DNA of 64,000 nucleotides from contig CAVSQM010000008.1 of assembly GCA_963730115.1 (NCBI GenBank), positions 124,001 through 188,000 of the forward strand, given 5' to 3'. The stretch is from DASQFQ01 sp963730115 (GTDB lineage: Bacteria > Actinomycetota > Thermoleophilia > Solirubrobacterales > Solirubrobacteraceae). The notes under the pieces are model-generated. The model was not told the origin of the DNA, did not search any database, and was given only the letters and a program-made list of their open reading frames with translations. A program made the translations under genes and the position numbers. Shown here piece after piece: positions 28,354-37,546 of this stretch; position 1 is the first letter of the stretch, and each line of letters starts with the position of its first letter.

Positions 28354-30371
28354 CGGGAGCGGCTGGCCAGCGCGCCCGCCGCGAGGATCAGCAGGCCGCC
28401 GAGGATGCCGATGTAGGCGGCCGAGCGGACGTCGCCCTCCTCCCCGATGGCCTTGGCTGCGGCGATGAGGAGGCCGGCGTAGTGCAGCGTGGCGGCCAGG
28501 CCGACCGCGAGCAGCAGCCCGCCGGCGAGCCGCGGCCGGGCGCCGAGCAGCCCGACCCCGAAGAGCGCCACGATCACGACGAGCGCCGGCTCGAAGAAGA
28601 ACTCCGCGCTCTCGCCCTCCTGCAGCTCGAGCCACAGCGAGCTGAACCCGTCGTAGTTGACGAACATCGCGGCGGCGGCGAGCGCGGCCCCGGCGAGACC
28701 GAGCACGAGCGGCCCGGGGTTGAAGATCGGCTGGGCGGCCGGAGGTCGCGCCACGCGCAGGCAGCCGACGCCGGCGGCGAGGATGGCGAGCGCGGCGAGG
28801 AGCGCGACGACCGCGAGCAGCGTCGCGAGGCCGTCGAGGCGGTTGAGGGTGAAGCGCAGCAGCCCGAGGGCGGCGACGGTGAGGAGGCCGCCGAGCCCGA
28901 GCAGCCAGCCGGCGGCGAGCGTGACGTCGGTCGTGCCGGCGCGGAGCCCCCGCGAGACGACGAACGCCGCGACGCCGGCCCCGACCGCCTCGAGCGGTGA
29001 GAGGACGGCGAACACGTTCCACCGGTCGATCCCCTCGGAGACGAGCGGGATGAGGACGGCGGCAAGGATCGCCAGGGCCCCGGCACGGGCGAGGAGGACG
29101 GCGTGGCGGACCGGAGTCGGTTCGGCCGGCGGCTCGGCGGCGGGCTGCGGCGGCGGCGTCGCCGCGCGAGGCAACTCCGTCGGGGTCTCCGCGGGCGAAG
29201 GCGGCGGTGGGGCGGCGGCCGGGGGCGGCGTATCGGCGGCAGCCGGGGCCGGAGGCGGCGTTACCGCGGCCGGTGGGGGCGGCTCGGCGGCGGCCGGCGG
29301 CGGCGCGGCCGCAGGCGGCGGGTTTGCGGGTGGCTCCGCTTGCGCCGCCGCCACCTCCTCCGGGCTCGGGTGGGTGGGCGGGGCGTGGTAGGTCTGGTAG
29401 CCCGTGCCGGTGTCCGGGCCGGTGCCGTGCATGTCGATGCCCGGCGGTGTCGTCATCGGCTGCGACGGGGGTGGCGTTGCGGGGCCGGGCGGCGGGGGTG
29501 AGGGCGGGGCTTGCAGGCGGGCCTCTCGCCGCCAGCGCGGGCCGAGCTGGGCGATCAGGATCTCCTCGAGGTCCTCCCAGGCGGCGGTCGCGGACTGCGG
29601 GCGGTCCTCGGGGTTCTTGGCGAGCAGCCGGTCGATCCAGGCCGAGATCTCCGGGTCGACGTCGGCCACCTCCGCCGCCGGCGGGAGCGCCTCGGTGACG
29701 TGGCGGAGCATGATCGCCATCGGCTCCGCCGCGTCGAGGAACGGCGCGATGCCCGTGAACAGCTCGTAGGCGATGCAGCCCACCGAGTAGAGGTCGGTCC
29801 ACGGCCCGATGTCGCGCGCCATCGCCTGCTCGGGCGCCATGTAGGACGGGGTGCCGATCGTCGTCCCCGTCGCGGTCACGAACGCGCCGGTGTCGGCGGC
29901 GTGCGTCGCCTTGGCGATCCCGAAGTCGGCGATCTTCACGCCGCCGGCGGCGGTGACCATGAGGTTCTCGGGCTTGAGGTCGCGGTGCACGATCCCGAGC
30001 TGCTCCGCGGCCGCGAGCCCGGCGAGCAGGCCCTCGAGCACGCCGCCGATCTGCGCGTCCGTCATCTGCCCCACGTGCGGGCGCAGCGTGCCGCGGTCGA
30101 CGTACTCCATCGCGATGTAGGGCGTGCCCTCGTGCTCGAAGAAGTCGAACACGGTGATCACGTTCGGGTGCACGAGCGAGCCCGCGAGCCGCGACTCGCG
30201 CACGAAGCGGCGCGCGAAGTCCGGGTCGGCCGCGTGGAAGGCGGCCAGCTCCTTGAGCGCGACGAGCCGGTCGAGGTCGGTCTGGCGCGCGAGGTAGACC
30301 ACCGCCATGCCGCCACGCCCGACCTCTCGCACGATCCCGTAGCGACCGACGGTCCTCACCTGCTCCGGCAT
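28350..30371 (-). CDS. PknB-type Ser/Thr protein kinase with multi-helix membrane domain
   Basis: Receptor-like kinase of 673 residues from ATG 30371. Kinase domain (10-270): Gly loop VGRGGMAVVY (17-26), Lys40 in VALKEL, catalytic HRDLKPEN (129-136), DFG (149-151) and the activation loop ending in PSYMAPEQ. A Pro/Ala-rich, low-complexity linker covers about 285-425. The C-terminus (430-670) has seven or more hydrophobic helices (for example LLGLGGLLTVAALGLL) in place of the usual extracellular PASTA domains. Family role: phosphorylation of cell-wall or metabolic targets. The sensor here appears to be membrane-embedded. It is coupled to the GH16 gene. Confidence 0.93.
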   Translation of the reverse strand: MPEQVRTVGRYGIVREVGRGGMAVVYLARQTDLDRLVALKELAAFHAADPDFARRFVRESRLAGSLVHPNVITVFDFFEHEGTPYIAMEYVDRGTLRPHVGQMTDAQIGGVLEGLLAGLAAAEQLGIVHRDLKPENLMVTAAGGVKIADFGIAKATHAADTGAFVTATGTTIGTPSYMAPEQAMARDIGPWTDLYSVGCIAYELFTGIAPFLDAAEPMAIMLRHVTEALPPAAEVADVDPEISAWIDRLLAKNPEDRPQSATAAWEDLEEILIAQLGPRWRREARLQAPPSPPPPGPATPPPSQPMTTPPGIDMHGTGPDTGTGYQTYHAPPTHPSPEEVAAAQAEPPANPPPAAAPPPAAAEPPPPAAVTPPPAPAAADTPPPAAAPPPPSPAETPTELPRAATPPPQPAAEPPAEPTPVRHAVLLARAGALAILAAVLIPLVSEGIDRWNVFAVLSPLEAVGAGVAAFVVSRGLRAGTTDVTLAAGWLLGLGGLLTVAALGLLRFTLNRLDGLATLLAVVALLAALAILAAGVGCLRVARPPAAQPIFNPGPLVLGLAGAALAAAAMFVNYDGFSSLWLELQEGESAEFFFEPALVVIVALFGVGLLGARPRLAGGLLLAVGLAATLHYAGLLIAAAKAIGEEGDVRSAAYIGILGGLLILAAGALASRSR

Positions 30372-30406
30372 AGGGCGCGACTCTAACCGCCCGCTACGGT
30401 CAGCCG

Positions 30407-31391
30407 ATGCGCATCCTCGTCACCGGCAGCGCCGGCCACCTGGGCGAGGCGCTCGTGCGTGTGCTCGGCGCGGAGGGCCACGAGGTGACCGGGCTCGACA
30501 TCCTGCGTTCGCCGCACACGAGCTTCGTCGGCTCTGTCGCCGATCGCCCGCTCGTCCGCCACGCGGTCGCCGGCACCGACGCCGTCATCCACGCCGCCAC
30601 GCTGCACAAGCCCCACGTCGGCTCGCACACGCGCCAGGACTTCGTCGACACCAACGTGACGGGCACCATGTGCCTGCTCGAGGAGGCGGTCGCCGCGGGC
30701 GCCTCGCGCTTCGTGTTCACGAGCACCACGAGCGCGTTCGGCCGCGCGCTCACCCCGCCGCCCGGCGCGCCCGCGGCCTGGATCACCGAGGACGTCGCGC
30801 CCGTCCCGCGCAACATCTACGGCGCCACCAAGACCGCCGCCGAGGACCTGTGCGAGCTGCTCCACCGCGACCACGGCCTCCCCGTGCTCGTCCTCCGCAC
30901 CTCGCGCTTCTTCCCCGAGGCCGACGACCGCGACGACGTCCGCTCCGGGTACGAGGACGCCAACCTCAAGGTCAACGAGCTGCTCTACCGCCGCGTCGAC
31001 CTCGAGGACGTCGTGAGCGCGCACCGCCTCGCGCTCGAGCGCGCGCCCGAGATCGGGTTCGGCCGCTACATCATCAGCGCCACCACGCCGTTCACGCGCG
31101 ACGACCTCGCCGAGCTGCGCACCGACGCCCCCGCGGTCGTGCGCCGCCGCGTCCCCGCCGCCGAGGCGGTCTACGCGCAGCGCGGGTGGCGCATGTTCCC
31201 GAGCATCGAGCGCGTGTACGTGAACGCAAGAGCGCGCGAGGAGCTCGGCTGGGCGCCCCGCCACGACTTCCCCGCCGTGCTCGACCGCGTCGCCGCCGGC
31301 GAGGACTACCGCAGCGAGCTTGCCGCGCGAAGTGGGCGCGAAGGGCTACCACGCGGAGCCGACCGGCCCGTACACGACGGCGCGGAGGTAG
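30407..31391 (+). CDS. NAD(P)-dependent epimerase/dehydratase (extended SDR)
   Basis: Cytoplasmic sugar-nucleotide epimerase-like enzyme of about 327 residues from ATG 30407. The Rossmann start MRILVTGSAGHLGEALVRVL has the GxxGxxG motif. The catalytic Ser/Thr is in RFVFTSTTSAFG and the YxxxK is IYGATKTAAEDL. RTSRFFPEADD and NVNELLYRRVDLEDVVSA-like segments fit the UDP-glucose epimerase group. An apparent inserted base near 31323 alters the C-terminus; the corrected frame reads GAKGYHAEPTGPYTTARR and ends at TAG 31389-31391. The substrate is not readable. It is divergent from the kinase (35 bp apart). Confidence 0.85.
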
Positions 31392-31398
31392 CGGGCGG

Positions 31399-32179
31399 CT
31401 AGCCGGTGACCGCGCCCTGCAGCGTGAGCGCGAGCCGGGCCCGCAACGGGCGCCCGTCGGCCGCGAACAGGTCGAGCGTCTCCTCCAGAGTCTCGACCCG
31501 GCCGTCGAAGCGGAAGCGCCCCCAGGCGAAGCGCACCGGCGGACCGGGCGGGGCGAAGCGCGCGCTCAGCTGACGCACCGACTCACCCTCGAACCAGAGG
31601 TCGAGCGACAGCCGCGCGCCCTCCCCCGTGTGCGCGAGGCGCAGGTCGCGCGGGTTGAGCTGGACGACGGCCGGCTTGCCCACCTCGCGCTCGAGCTTGT
31701 CGTCGAGCTCGTGGAGCCGGGCCTTCTCCAGCTTCGGCCGCGCGGGCTCGTGGCCCTCGAGCGCGAGCCCCTCGCAGGCGATCTGCAGCTCCTCGACCGC
31801 GACGGCGGAGCGCAGCGCGTCGAGCCGCGGCGCCCTCAGCCGCACCGGCAGGCAGCGGCGGAGCCGGAAGGCGGCGCGCGGCTCGCCGTCCTCGCCCAGC
31901 ATCACCACGCGCCCGTCGGCGCGCACGGACGGGTCGGCGAACCAGTTCCAGAGGTCGAACGACTCGGTCATCCCGCGCCGCAAGGTGATCTCGCCGAACG
32001 TGACCGATCCGGGCAACAGCCGCCGCGAGCCCGCATCGCCGCCCTCGCGGACGGTGATGAGCTCATGACGCGAGCTCGAGCCCCTCGCACTCGGCGAACG
32101 CCGCCTCGCACAGCGGCTCGGCGGCGCCGGCCAGCATGATCTCGACGCGGAAGTTGAAGGCGGTGAACGGGTCGCTCAC
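31399..32179 (-). CDS. phage/contractile-injection tail-tube-like protein, larger copy (frameshifted)
   Basis: The first part, from GTG 32179, reads DPFTAFNFRVEIMLAGAAEP, then CEAAFAECEGLEL. After a slip near 32065 it continues TVREGGDAGSRRLLPGSVTF, GEITLRRGMTESFDLWNWF and FRLRRCLPVRLRAPRLDALR. This order is the T4 gp19/Pvc1 tube-protein pattern: N-terminal AFNF-V, then E-x-x-G-L, then P-G-x-x-x-F-x-x-[IL]-x-L-[KR]-[RK]-G. The extra C-terminal 90 residues are less typical and polar. It is coupled by a GTGA overlap to the smaller copy upstream. No sheath, baseplate or spike gene is near, so its structural context is unclear. Confidence 0.7.
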
Positions 32180-32628
32180 TCGATCTCGAGGCGCTCGTAG
32201 GCGAGCGTGAGCTCCTCCATCGCGACGTCGGTGCCCTTGGCGTTGAGCGGGCCGTGGACCTGGCGGACGGGCCACGCCCGCAGCAGCGTCCAGCTCATGA
32301 CGGTCGCGCTGCGGTCCTCGTTCTGGAGCTCGATGCGGACGGTCCGCCGGGCGGCGGCGTCCCCGTTGCGGATCTGGTTGACCCACTGGTAGAGCGCGAG
32401 CGAGCCGATGATGCCGCGCTTGAACGTGACGTCGGGGACCTTGTTGAGCCCCGGGAGCTTGCGGACGGAGTTCAGCTTCTCGTTGCCGTTGCGGTACTCG
32501 ATGACGGCGATCTCCTGGCCGAGGCCGGACACCTCCTGGAAGCCGGCCTCGGGGCCCTCGGTCGCCCCGGTCCCGAGGTCGACGAGGAAGTTGAACTCGC
32601 CGTAGGGGTTCTCGCGAAGGACGGCCAT
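32176..32628 (-). CDS. phage/contractile-injection tail-tube protein (gp19-like)
   Basis: Compact 150-residue protein from ATG 32628, matching the T4-like tail-tube family that forms the inner tube of phages, type VI secretion-like and extracellular contractile injection systems. Visible signature: NPYGEFNFLVDLGTG, FQEVSGLGQEIAVIEYRNG, then RKLPGLNKVPDVTFKRGIIG and a final VAMEELTLAYERLEIE strand. The frame is clean. Its stop overlaps the GTG of the second copy. With no other injection-system genes in the flanks (an epimerase on one side, DUF2277 on the other), this is an orphan pair; assembly partners may lie elsewhere in the genome. Confidence 0.88.
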   Translation of the reverse strand: MAVLRENPYGEFNFLVDLGTGATEGPEAGFQEVSGLGQEIAVIEYRNGNEKLNSVRKLPGLNKVPDVTFKRGIIGSLALYQWVNQIRNGDAAARRTVRIELQNEDRSATVMSWTLLRAWPVRQVHGPLNAKGTDVAMEELTLAYERLEIE

Positions 32629-32666
32629 CCCACGCCGGTTCGACGCGGGCGGCCGACCTCCTGCGA

Positions 32667-32936
32667 CTAGGCGGCGTAGCGCGCGGCCGAGCGGGCGCGG
32701 CGCTTCTCGGCCTCGGCCTCGCGGTTCTTCGGCGGGGCGTTGGTCTCGAGCGCGTCGAGCAGCCGCCGCGACGCGGCGGTGACCTCCTGGACGGCGAGGT
32801 CGAACGCCTCCTGGTTGGCCTGCGACGGCTTGGTGTAGCCGCTGATCTTGCGGACGAACTGCAGGGCGGCCGCCTCGACCTCCTCGTGGGTGGCGGGCGG
32901 CTCGAAGTTGTGGAGCGGTCTGATGTTGCGACACAT
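32667..32936 (-). CDS. DUF2277 family protein
   Basis: An 89-residue soluble protein from ATG 32936 with the family start MCRNIRPLHNFEPPATHEEV, then FVRKISGYTKPSQANQEAFD and a basic Glu/Arg-rich tail. The Cys-Arg-Asn N-terminus and length are characteristic of DUF2277. Function is unknown. It is divergent from the glycerophosphodiesterase with only 13 bases between the two start codons. Confidence 0.9.
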   Translation of the reverse strand: MCRNIRPLHNFEPPATHEEVEAAALQFVRKISGYTKPSQANQEAFDLAVQEVTAASRRLLDALETNAPPKNREAEAEKRRARSAARYAA

Positions 32937-32949
32937 AGGGTCCAGCGTA

Positions 32950-33782
32950 ATGCCCATCGTCATCGCCCACCGCGGCGCCTCGGGCTACCGGCCCGAGCAC
33001 ACGCTCGCGGCGTACGCGCTGGGGGCGGAGCAGGGCGCCGACTACATCGAGCCGGACCTCGTCGCGACGCGCGACGGCGCGCTCGTGTGCCGGCACGAGA
33101 ACGAGATCTCGGGCACGACCGACGTGGCGGCGCACCCGGAGTTCGCGGACCGGCGGACGCGCAAGGAGATCGACGGCAAGGCCTACGACGGCTGGTTCAC
33201 CGAGGACTTCACGCTCGCGGAGCTGAAGACGCTGCGGGCGCGCGAGCGGATCCCGGACGTGCGGCCGGAGAACACGGCCTACGACGGCGAGTTCGAGATC
33301 CCGGACGTTCGGCGAGGTGCTCGAGCTGGCGGCGCGGCTCGGCGTGGGGATCTACCCGGAGACGAAGCACCCCGCCTACCACCGCTCGCTGGGGCTGGAG
33401 CTCGAGCCGCGGCTGGTGGCGGCGCTGGACGGGATCGAGCTGCCCGGTGTTCGTGCAGTCGTTCGACGCCGGCAGCCTGCGCGAGCTGCCGCGCCCGCGC
33501 GTGCAGCTGGTCGGGCGAGGACCGGTCGACGTCGAGGCGATCGCGGGCTACGCGCAGGCGATCGGCCCGGCCAAGCAGCTCGTCGACGGCGCGCTGGTCG
33601 AGGCGGCGCACGCCGCCGGCCTCGAGGTGCACCCGTACACGTTCCGGCGCGAGGAGCACTTCCTGCTCGACGGGCACCGCGACCTCGAGGCCGAGCTGCG
33701 AGCCGTCTTCGCGCTGGGCGTCGACGGCGTGTTCAGCGATCACCCGGATCTGGCGGTGGCGGCGCGAGCGCGGCCATCGTGA
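32950..33782 (+). CDS. glycerophosphodiester phosphodiesterase (two frameshifts)
   Basis: TIM-barrel phosphodiesterase of about 277 residues from ATG 32950. The start MPIVIAHRGASGYRPEHTLA has the catalytic His and the RGA-PEHT motif. DYIEPDLVATRDGALVCRHE carries the metal-binding E-x-D and the second His. After slips near 33306 and 33447 come GIYPETKHP (metal Glu, Lys), VFVQSFDAGSL and VDGVFSDHPDL. An insertion with DGKAYDGWFTEDFTLAEL fits the longer bacterial GlpQ type. It cleaves glycerophosphodiesters to glycerol-3-phosphate plus alcohol. No signal peptide is present, so it is cytoplasmic (UgpQ-like in location). Its 3' end overlaps the CLC gene. Confidence 0.85.
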
Positions 33783-34998
33783 GCCACGCGGCGCTCGCCG
33801 CGAGCACCGCGGCCGGCGCGGCGTCGATCCCCTCCCGGCCGACGAGCAGCGCGCCGAACAGGACCGGCGCGACCAGCAGGCGCGGTCTGCGCGGCCATCC
33901 CCGCGGCGGCGCCGACGGCGACCGCCAGCGTCGGGGAGACGTCGAACCACGTGACGGCGAGCGACGTCAGCCCGACGCCGAGGAAGATCGCGGGGAAGAT
34001 CGGCCCGCCGCGGAAGCCGCAGGCGAGGCTCACGGCGTAGGCGAGCCCCTTCGCGGCGAGGAGGAGCAGCAGGATGCCGGCGCCGGCGGCGACCTCGTCC
34101 GGCACCGACGCCTGGCCCGAGAACAGGACGTCCTCGGGGTTGGCGCCGAGCAGGTCGGCGACCTGCGCCAGCACGCCGACCGCGAGCGCCGCCGCCGAGC
34201 AGCAGCGCCGCCATCCCGAGACCGAGACGGCCGATGCCGTCCACCAGCCGCCGGATCGCGAACAGCAGCGCCGCCGTCACCACCCCGACCACGACCGCCA
34301 CCACGAGATCGAGCACGTGGGTGCCCTCGTAGGGCGGGAGGTCCGGGACCGTGAGGCCCGGGGTGCCGAGGCCGCCCCAATCGCCGAGGCCGACGAAGAT
34401 CGTGTAGCCGATCGCCGCGGCCACGAGACCGGGCAGCAGCACCCGGAGCAGCGCCGCGCCCATCGCCAGCCCGCCCTCCAGCAGCAGCATCCCGGCCACG
34501 AGCGGGCCGCCGAACAGCGCCGACATCGCCGACATCGAGCCCGCCAGCGAGAGCACGGGCAGCGCCCGGTCGTCCGCCCGCGCCAGCCGCGCCGCCGCCA
34601 CGCCGGCCACCGACCCGAGCGCGATCACCGGCGCCTCGGGGCCGAGGACGGCGCCGAAGGCGAGCGTGCCGAGCGCCGCGAGGGCGATCCCGGGCGCATG
34701 GCTGACCGGCGTCGGCTCCGTGCTCAGGCCTTCGATCGGCGGATGCCCGCCGTCACCCGGCAGCAGCCGGCGCGCGGCGAGGACGAGCAGCGCGCCGGCC
34801 ACCGGCAGCCCGATCACGAGGTACGCGGGCGGCCCGTCGTGGCCGAGCTCGGCCGGGAGATCGGTCCACAGCCAGTGCTCGAGCTCGTGGACGAGCGCCG
34901 AGGAAACCCGCGCCGAGCAGCGCCGCGGGGATGCCGACGGCGGCGGCGATCAGGACGAGGCGGAGGTAGGCGCCGCCGGACGGCTCCGTCGTGGGCAC
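33733..34998 (-). CDS. CLC-family chloride channel/transporter (frameshifted)
   Basis: Membrane protein of about 420 residues from GTG/ATG at 34998. Joined frames give the CLC pattern: LGTLAFGAVLGPEAPVIALG (the GxEGP-like anion filter, reading GPEAP), SLAGSMSAMSALFGGPLVAG, and KGLAYAVSLACGFRGGPIFP with FLGVGLTSL (the G-K/R-E-GP-like second filter, reading RGGPIFP). Helix number and order fit. Three or more apparent insertions (near 34905, 34195 and 33890) break it; the corrected end is the TGA at 33733-33735, overlapping the convergent phosphodiesterase gene by 50 bases. The gating Glu is replaced by Ala in GPEAP counting or is the E itself, so channel versus exchanger is not decidable. Confidence 0.8.
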
Positions 34999-35106
34999 GC
35001 GCTGGATCCTCCCGGTTTGGACATCCTGGCGCGTCCGTTAGGACCTGTTGGGATTGAACCCTTTCGTGTCGGGATACCTGATTTCCCGTTCACAATCGTT
35101 CACCGG

Positions 35107-36692
35107 ATGGCCACCAACGCAGTCACCGATCCTGGCAGCACCTCGGTCTGGCGCGACGACCGCGTCGATCCCCTGTCCCTGCGCTGGCACGGGCCGGCGG
35201 TCGGGATCGCGCTCGCGATGGCGCTTCGCGACCGCGATCGTGGCCCTCTCCGACGGCCTGTCGGTCCGCGACACCGACAAGATGCTCAGCGCGCGCAGCG
35301 CCGGGCTGATCGGCGCGGTCGCTGTTCTTCGTCGCGCTCGACCTGCTGCCGCGGGCGATCAAGCGCGGCGGGCGCTTCGACCGTGCGCTGATCGCCACCG
35401 CGCGTGACCGCTGGAGCAAGCGCCGCCTCGCGGCCGTCGGCCTCGGGCTGCTCTCGTTCTACGTGACGTACCTGTCCTACCGGAACCTCAAGAGCTTCCT
35501 GCCGTTCCTGACCGACCAGGACTACGACCCGGACCTGCTCTCGCTCGACCGCAGCATGTTCTTCGGGCACGACCCGGGTCCGATCCTCCACGACCTGCTC
35601 GGCACCGGCATCGCCGCGCAGATCCTGTCCTCGGTCTACGTGTTCTTCCTCGCGTTCGTGCCGATCTCGCTCGGCGCGGCGCTGATCGCGTCGTCGAACC
35701 CGATCCCCGGGCTCTGGTACGTGACCGCGCTCGGCATCAACTGGACGCTCGGGATCGTGTCCTACCTGGTGATCCCGTCGCTGGGCCCGATCTTCGTCGC
35801 GCCCGAGCTCTACTCGACGCTGCCGGAGACGGCCACCTCCGCGCTCCAGCAGGCCTTGGTCTACGAACGACACGAGGCGCTGGCCGGAGGCGGGGCGCAG
35901 AGCATCGCGGCGTTCGCGTCGCTGCACGTCTCCGTCGTCTTCACCGCGGCGCTGATCGCGCAGCTGCTGAAGATCAACCGCCTGATCCGCTACGCGCTGT
36001 GGGGGTTCCTCGCCCTGACGATGGTGGCGACGCTGTACTTCGGCTGGCACTACATCGTCGACGACATCGCCGGCCTGGGGATCGGTGCGATCGCCGTGCT
36101 CATGGGCGGCGTGGCCACCGGGCATCTGCGGCTCGCGGTGCCGGTGCGCTGGCGCCCGGTGATCCCGAACGCGCTGACCGTCGCGCGGATCGCCATGGTG
36201 CCGCTGATCGCCTGGCTGCTGATCGAGGGCTCCGGCGAGTCGATGTTCGCCGCCGCGCTGTTCGCGATGGCCTCGCTGTCGGACGCCTACGACGGCTTCC
36301 TCGCGCGGCGCTGGCGGGTGGAGAGCACGTTCGGCGCGCTGACCGACCCGTTCGCCGACAAGCTCCTGATCCTCGCCTCGCTCGGCGCGCTGGCCGCCGT
36401 CGGCCGCGTGCCGTGGTGGATCTTCGCCCTGATCGGCGCGCGCGAGCTGTGGGTGACCATCCTGCGCGCGCAGGCGCGGCGCCACGGCGTCGTCGTGGCC
36501 GCGGGGCCGCTCGGCAAGCTCAAGATGGGCGTGCAGGTGTGCACGCTGCTCGCGCTGATGGCGTTCGACATCAGTGGCCTGTCGCTCCAGCTGCTGCTGT
36601 TCGCGATGGCCGCGATCACCGTCGGCTCGGGCGTCGAGGTCGCACTCCGGGCGCGCCGCGACAGCAGCCCGATCGCCGCCCCGGCGACTTAG
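35107..36692 (+). CDS. PAP2-like phosphatase/transferase - CDP-alcohol phosphatidyltransferase fusion (two frameshifts)
   Basis: Membrane protein of about 528 residues from ATG 35107. The first half (30-330) is a PAP2_3/inositolphosphotransferase-like domain with six helices and the motif FASLHVSVVF, followed by YFGWHYIVDDIAG (histidines of the C2 and C3 motifs). The second half (345-525) is a CDP-OH-P transferase: RPVIPNALTVARIAMVPLIA, then the complete DG-x2-AR-x8-G-x3-D-x3-D motif in DAYDGFLARRWRVESTFGAL and TDPFADK. The latter type makes phosphatidylglycerophosphate or similar lipids; a following PAP2 domain could remove phosphate or exchange head groups. The fusion suggests coupled phospholipid synthesis steps (inference). 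Apparent insertions near 35228 and 35323 affect only the N-terminal part. Confidence 0.87.
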
Positions 36693-36812
36693 CGCCCGCC
36701 CGGTTGGACATTTCGTCCCAGGTGAGGGCCAGAATGTCGAGAATCACGCGCCAGCGCGTATGATTCATCGGCTCACGCGCCGACCTCCTCCCCCCGGATC
36801 GGAAACACCAGC

Positions 36813-37241
36813 TTGCCCACGAACGGCTGCACCGAAAGTCGCGGTACGGGCCGCCTCGCCAAGGCTTGGCCTGCAGTAGCGGCCTCTGTCTCTGAGGCGC
36901 GGACGGCCGTGACCTCGTTCGCGCAGTCGGCCGGCGCCACGGCCGACGCGCTTGCCGCCGTGTCGCTGGCCGTCTCGGAGGCGGTCACCAACGCCGTGCT
37001 GCACGCGTACCTGGATCGCGAGACGCCAGGCACCGTCGAGGTCCGCGCACACAGCGAGAGCGAGAGCGTCGTCGTCGTGGTGGCCGACGAGGGCCGCGGG
37101 ATGCTGCCGCGCACCGACAGCCCCGGGCTCGGTCTCGGGCTGCCGCTGATCGCCCAGATGACGCAGAGCCTCGAGGTCCACGACCGCGCCGGCGGCGGGA
37201 CCGAGATCCGCATGTCGTTCCCGCTGGACGCGACGGTGTAG
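36813..37241 (+). CDS. RsbW/SpoIIAB-like ATP-binding protein (anti-sigma kinase type)
   Basis: A 142-residue HATPase_c_2 protein. The N-box is AVSLAVSEAVTNAVLHAY, the G1 box is VADEGRGM and the G2 region is SPGLGLGLPLIAQMTQSLEV. The fold ends GGGTEIRMSFPLDATV. The frame has no ATG; TTG 36813 is the best start, as the first 20 residues before RLAKAWPAVAASVSEARTAV carry no pattern. Family role: phosphorylates anti-anti-sigma partners and sequesters sigma factors. No sigma or STAS gene is adjacent, so the partner is unknown. Two hairpins follow at 37404-37474. Confidence 0.85.
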   Translation: MPTNGCTESRGTGRLAKAWPAVAASVSEARTAVTSFAQSAGATADALAAVSLAVSEAVTNAVLHAYLDRETPGTVEVRAHSESESVVVVVADEGRGMLPRTDSPGLGLGLPLIAQMTQSLEVHDRAGGGTEIRMSFPLDATV

Positions 37242-37403
37242 ATCGTCCAATCGTCCAGAGCCCTTCCCAAGGGCTCATGAGTTCCCCATACTGCCCTTCA
37301 AGCGCCGCGGACGGTAGGGACACCGAACCAAGCGGTAAGCAGTCGCAGCCCTCGTGCTCTTCGCCAGGAACGGCACCGACGCGAGAGGCAGCGCACATCA
37401 TTT

Positions 37404-37437
37404 CGAAGCGGGTGGCCCGGGGGGACCGCCCGCTTCG
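37404..37437 (+). other. hairpin upstream of the terminator, possible structured RNA
   Basis: Nine-bp arms CGAAGCGGG (37404-37412) and CCCGCTTCG (37429-37437) with a 16-base loop. It stands between a 150-base non-coding stretch after the ATPase gene and the next terminator. It could be a first terminator, an attenuator half or part of a small RNA. I could not match it to a known riboswitch class. Confidence 0.45.
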
Positions 37438-37442
37438 TCGTT

Positions 37443-37474
37443 AAGGGACCGTCCCGCGTCGCGGGGCGGTCCCT
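37443..37474 (+). terminator. intrinsic terminator
   Basis: AAGGGACCG (37443-37451) pairs with CGGTCCCTT (37466-37474), with an inner CCCGC/GCGGG extension, followed by TTCTCTTT. It is the clearest T-tailed terminator in the window and ends transcription before the MFS operon. Confidence 0.8.
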
Positions 37475-37501
37475 TTCTCTTTGCCTCTTCGGGCATTTCG
37501 G

Positions 37502-37524
37502 AACGGAACCGTTGCGTTTCGCAA
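37502..37524. promoter_or_regulatory. two overlapping palindromes, likely TetR operator
   Basis: AACGG-AA-CCGTT (37502-37513) and TTGCG-TTT-CGCAA (37512-37524) share two bases and lie 23-45 bases before the MFS start. A related motif, CGAAACGGAAC, recurs at 37553-37563 just inside the gene. The TetR gene is the last gene of this operon, so autoregulation at this site is likely. Confidence 0.6.
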
Positions 37525-37546
37525 TAGAGCGCGCTACCTTGCCGCC

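Noticed and set aside
37290..37400. Possible c-di-AMP (ydaO-type) riboswitch
   Set aside because: A few short strings look similar (for example CACCGAACC and GGTAAGCAG), but I could not build the required helices, and a terminator separates it from the next gene.
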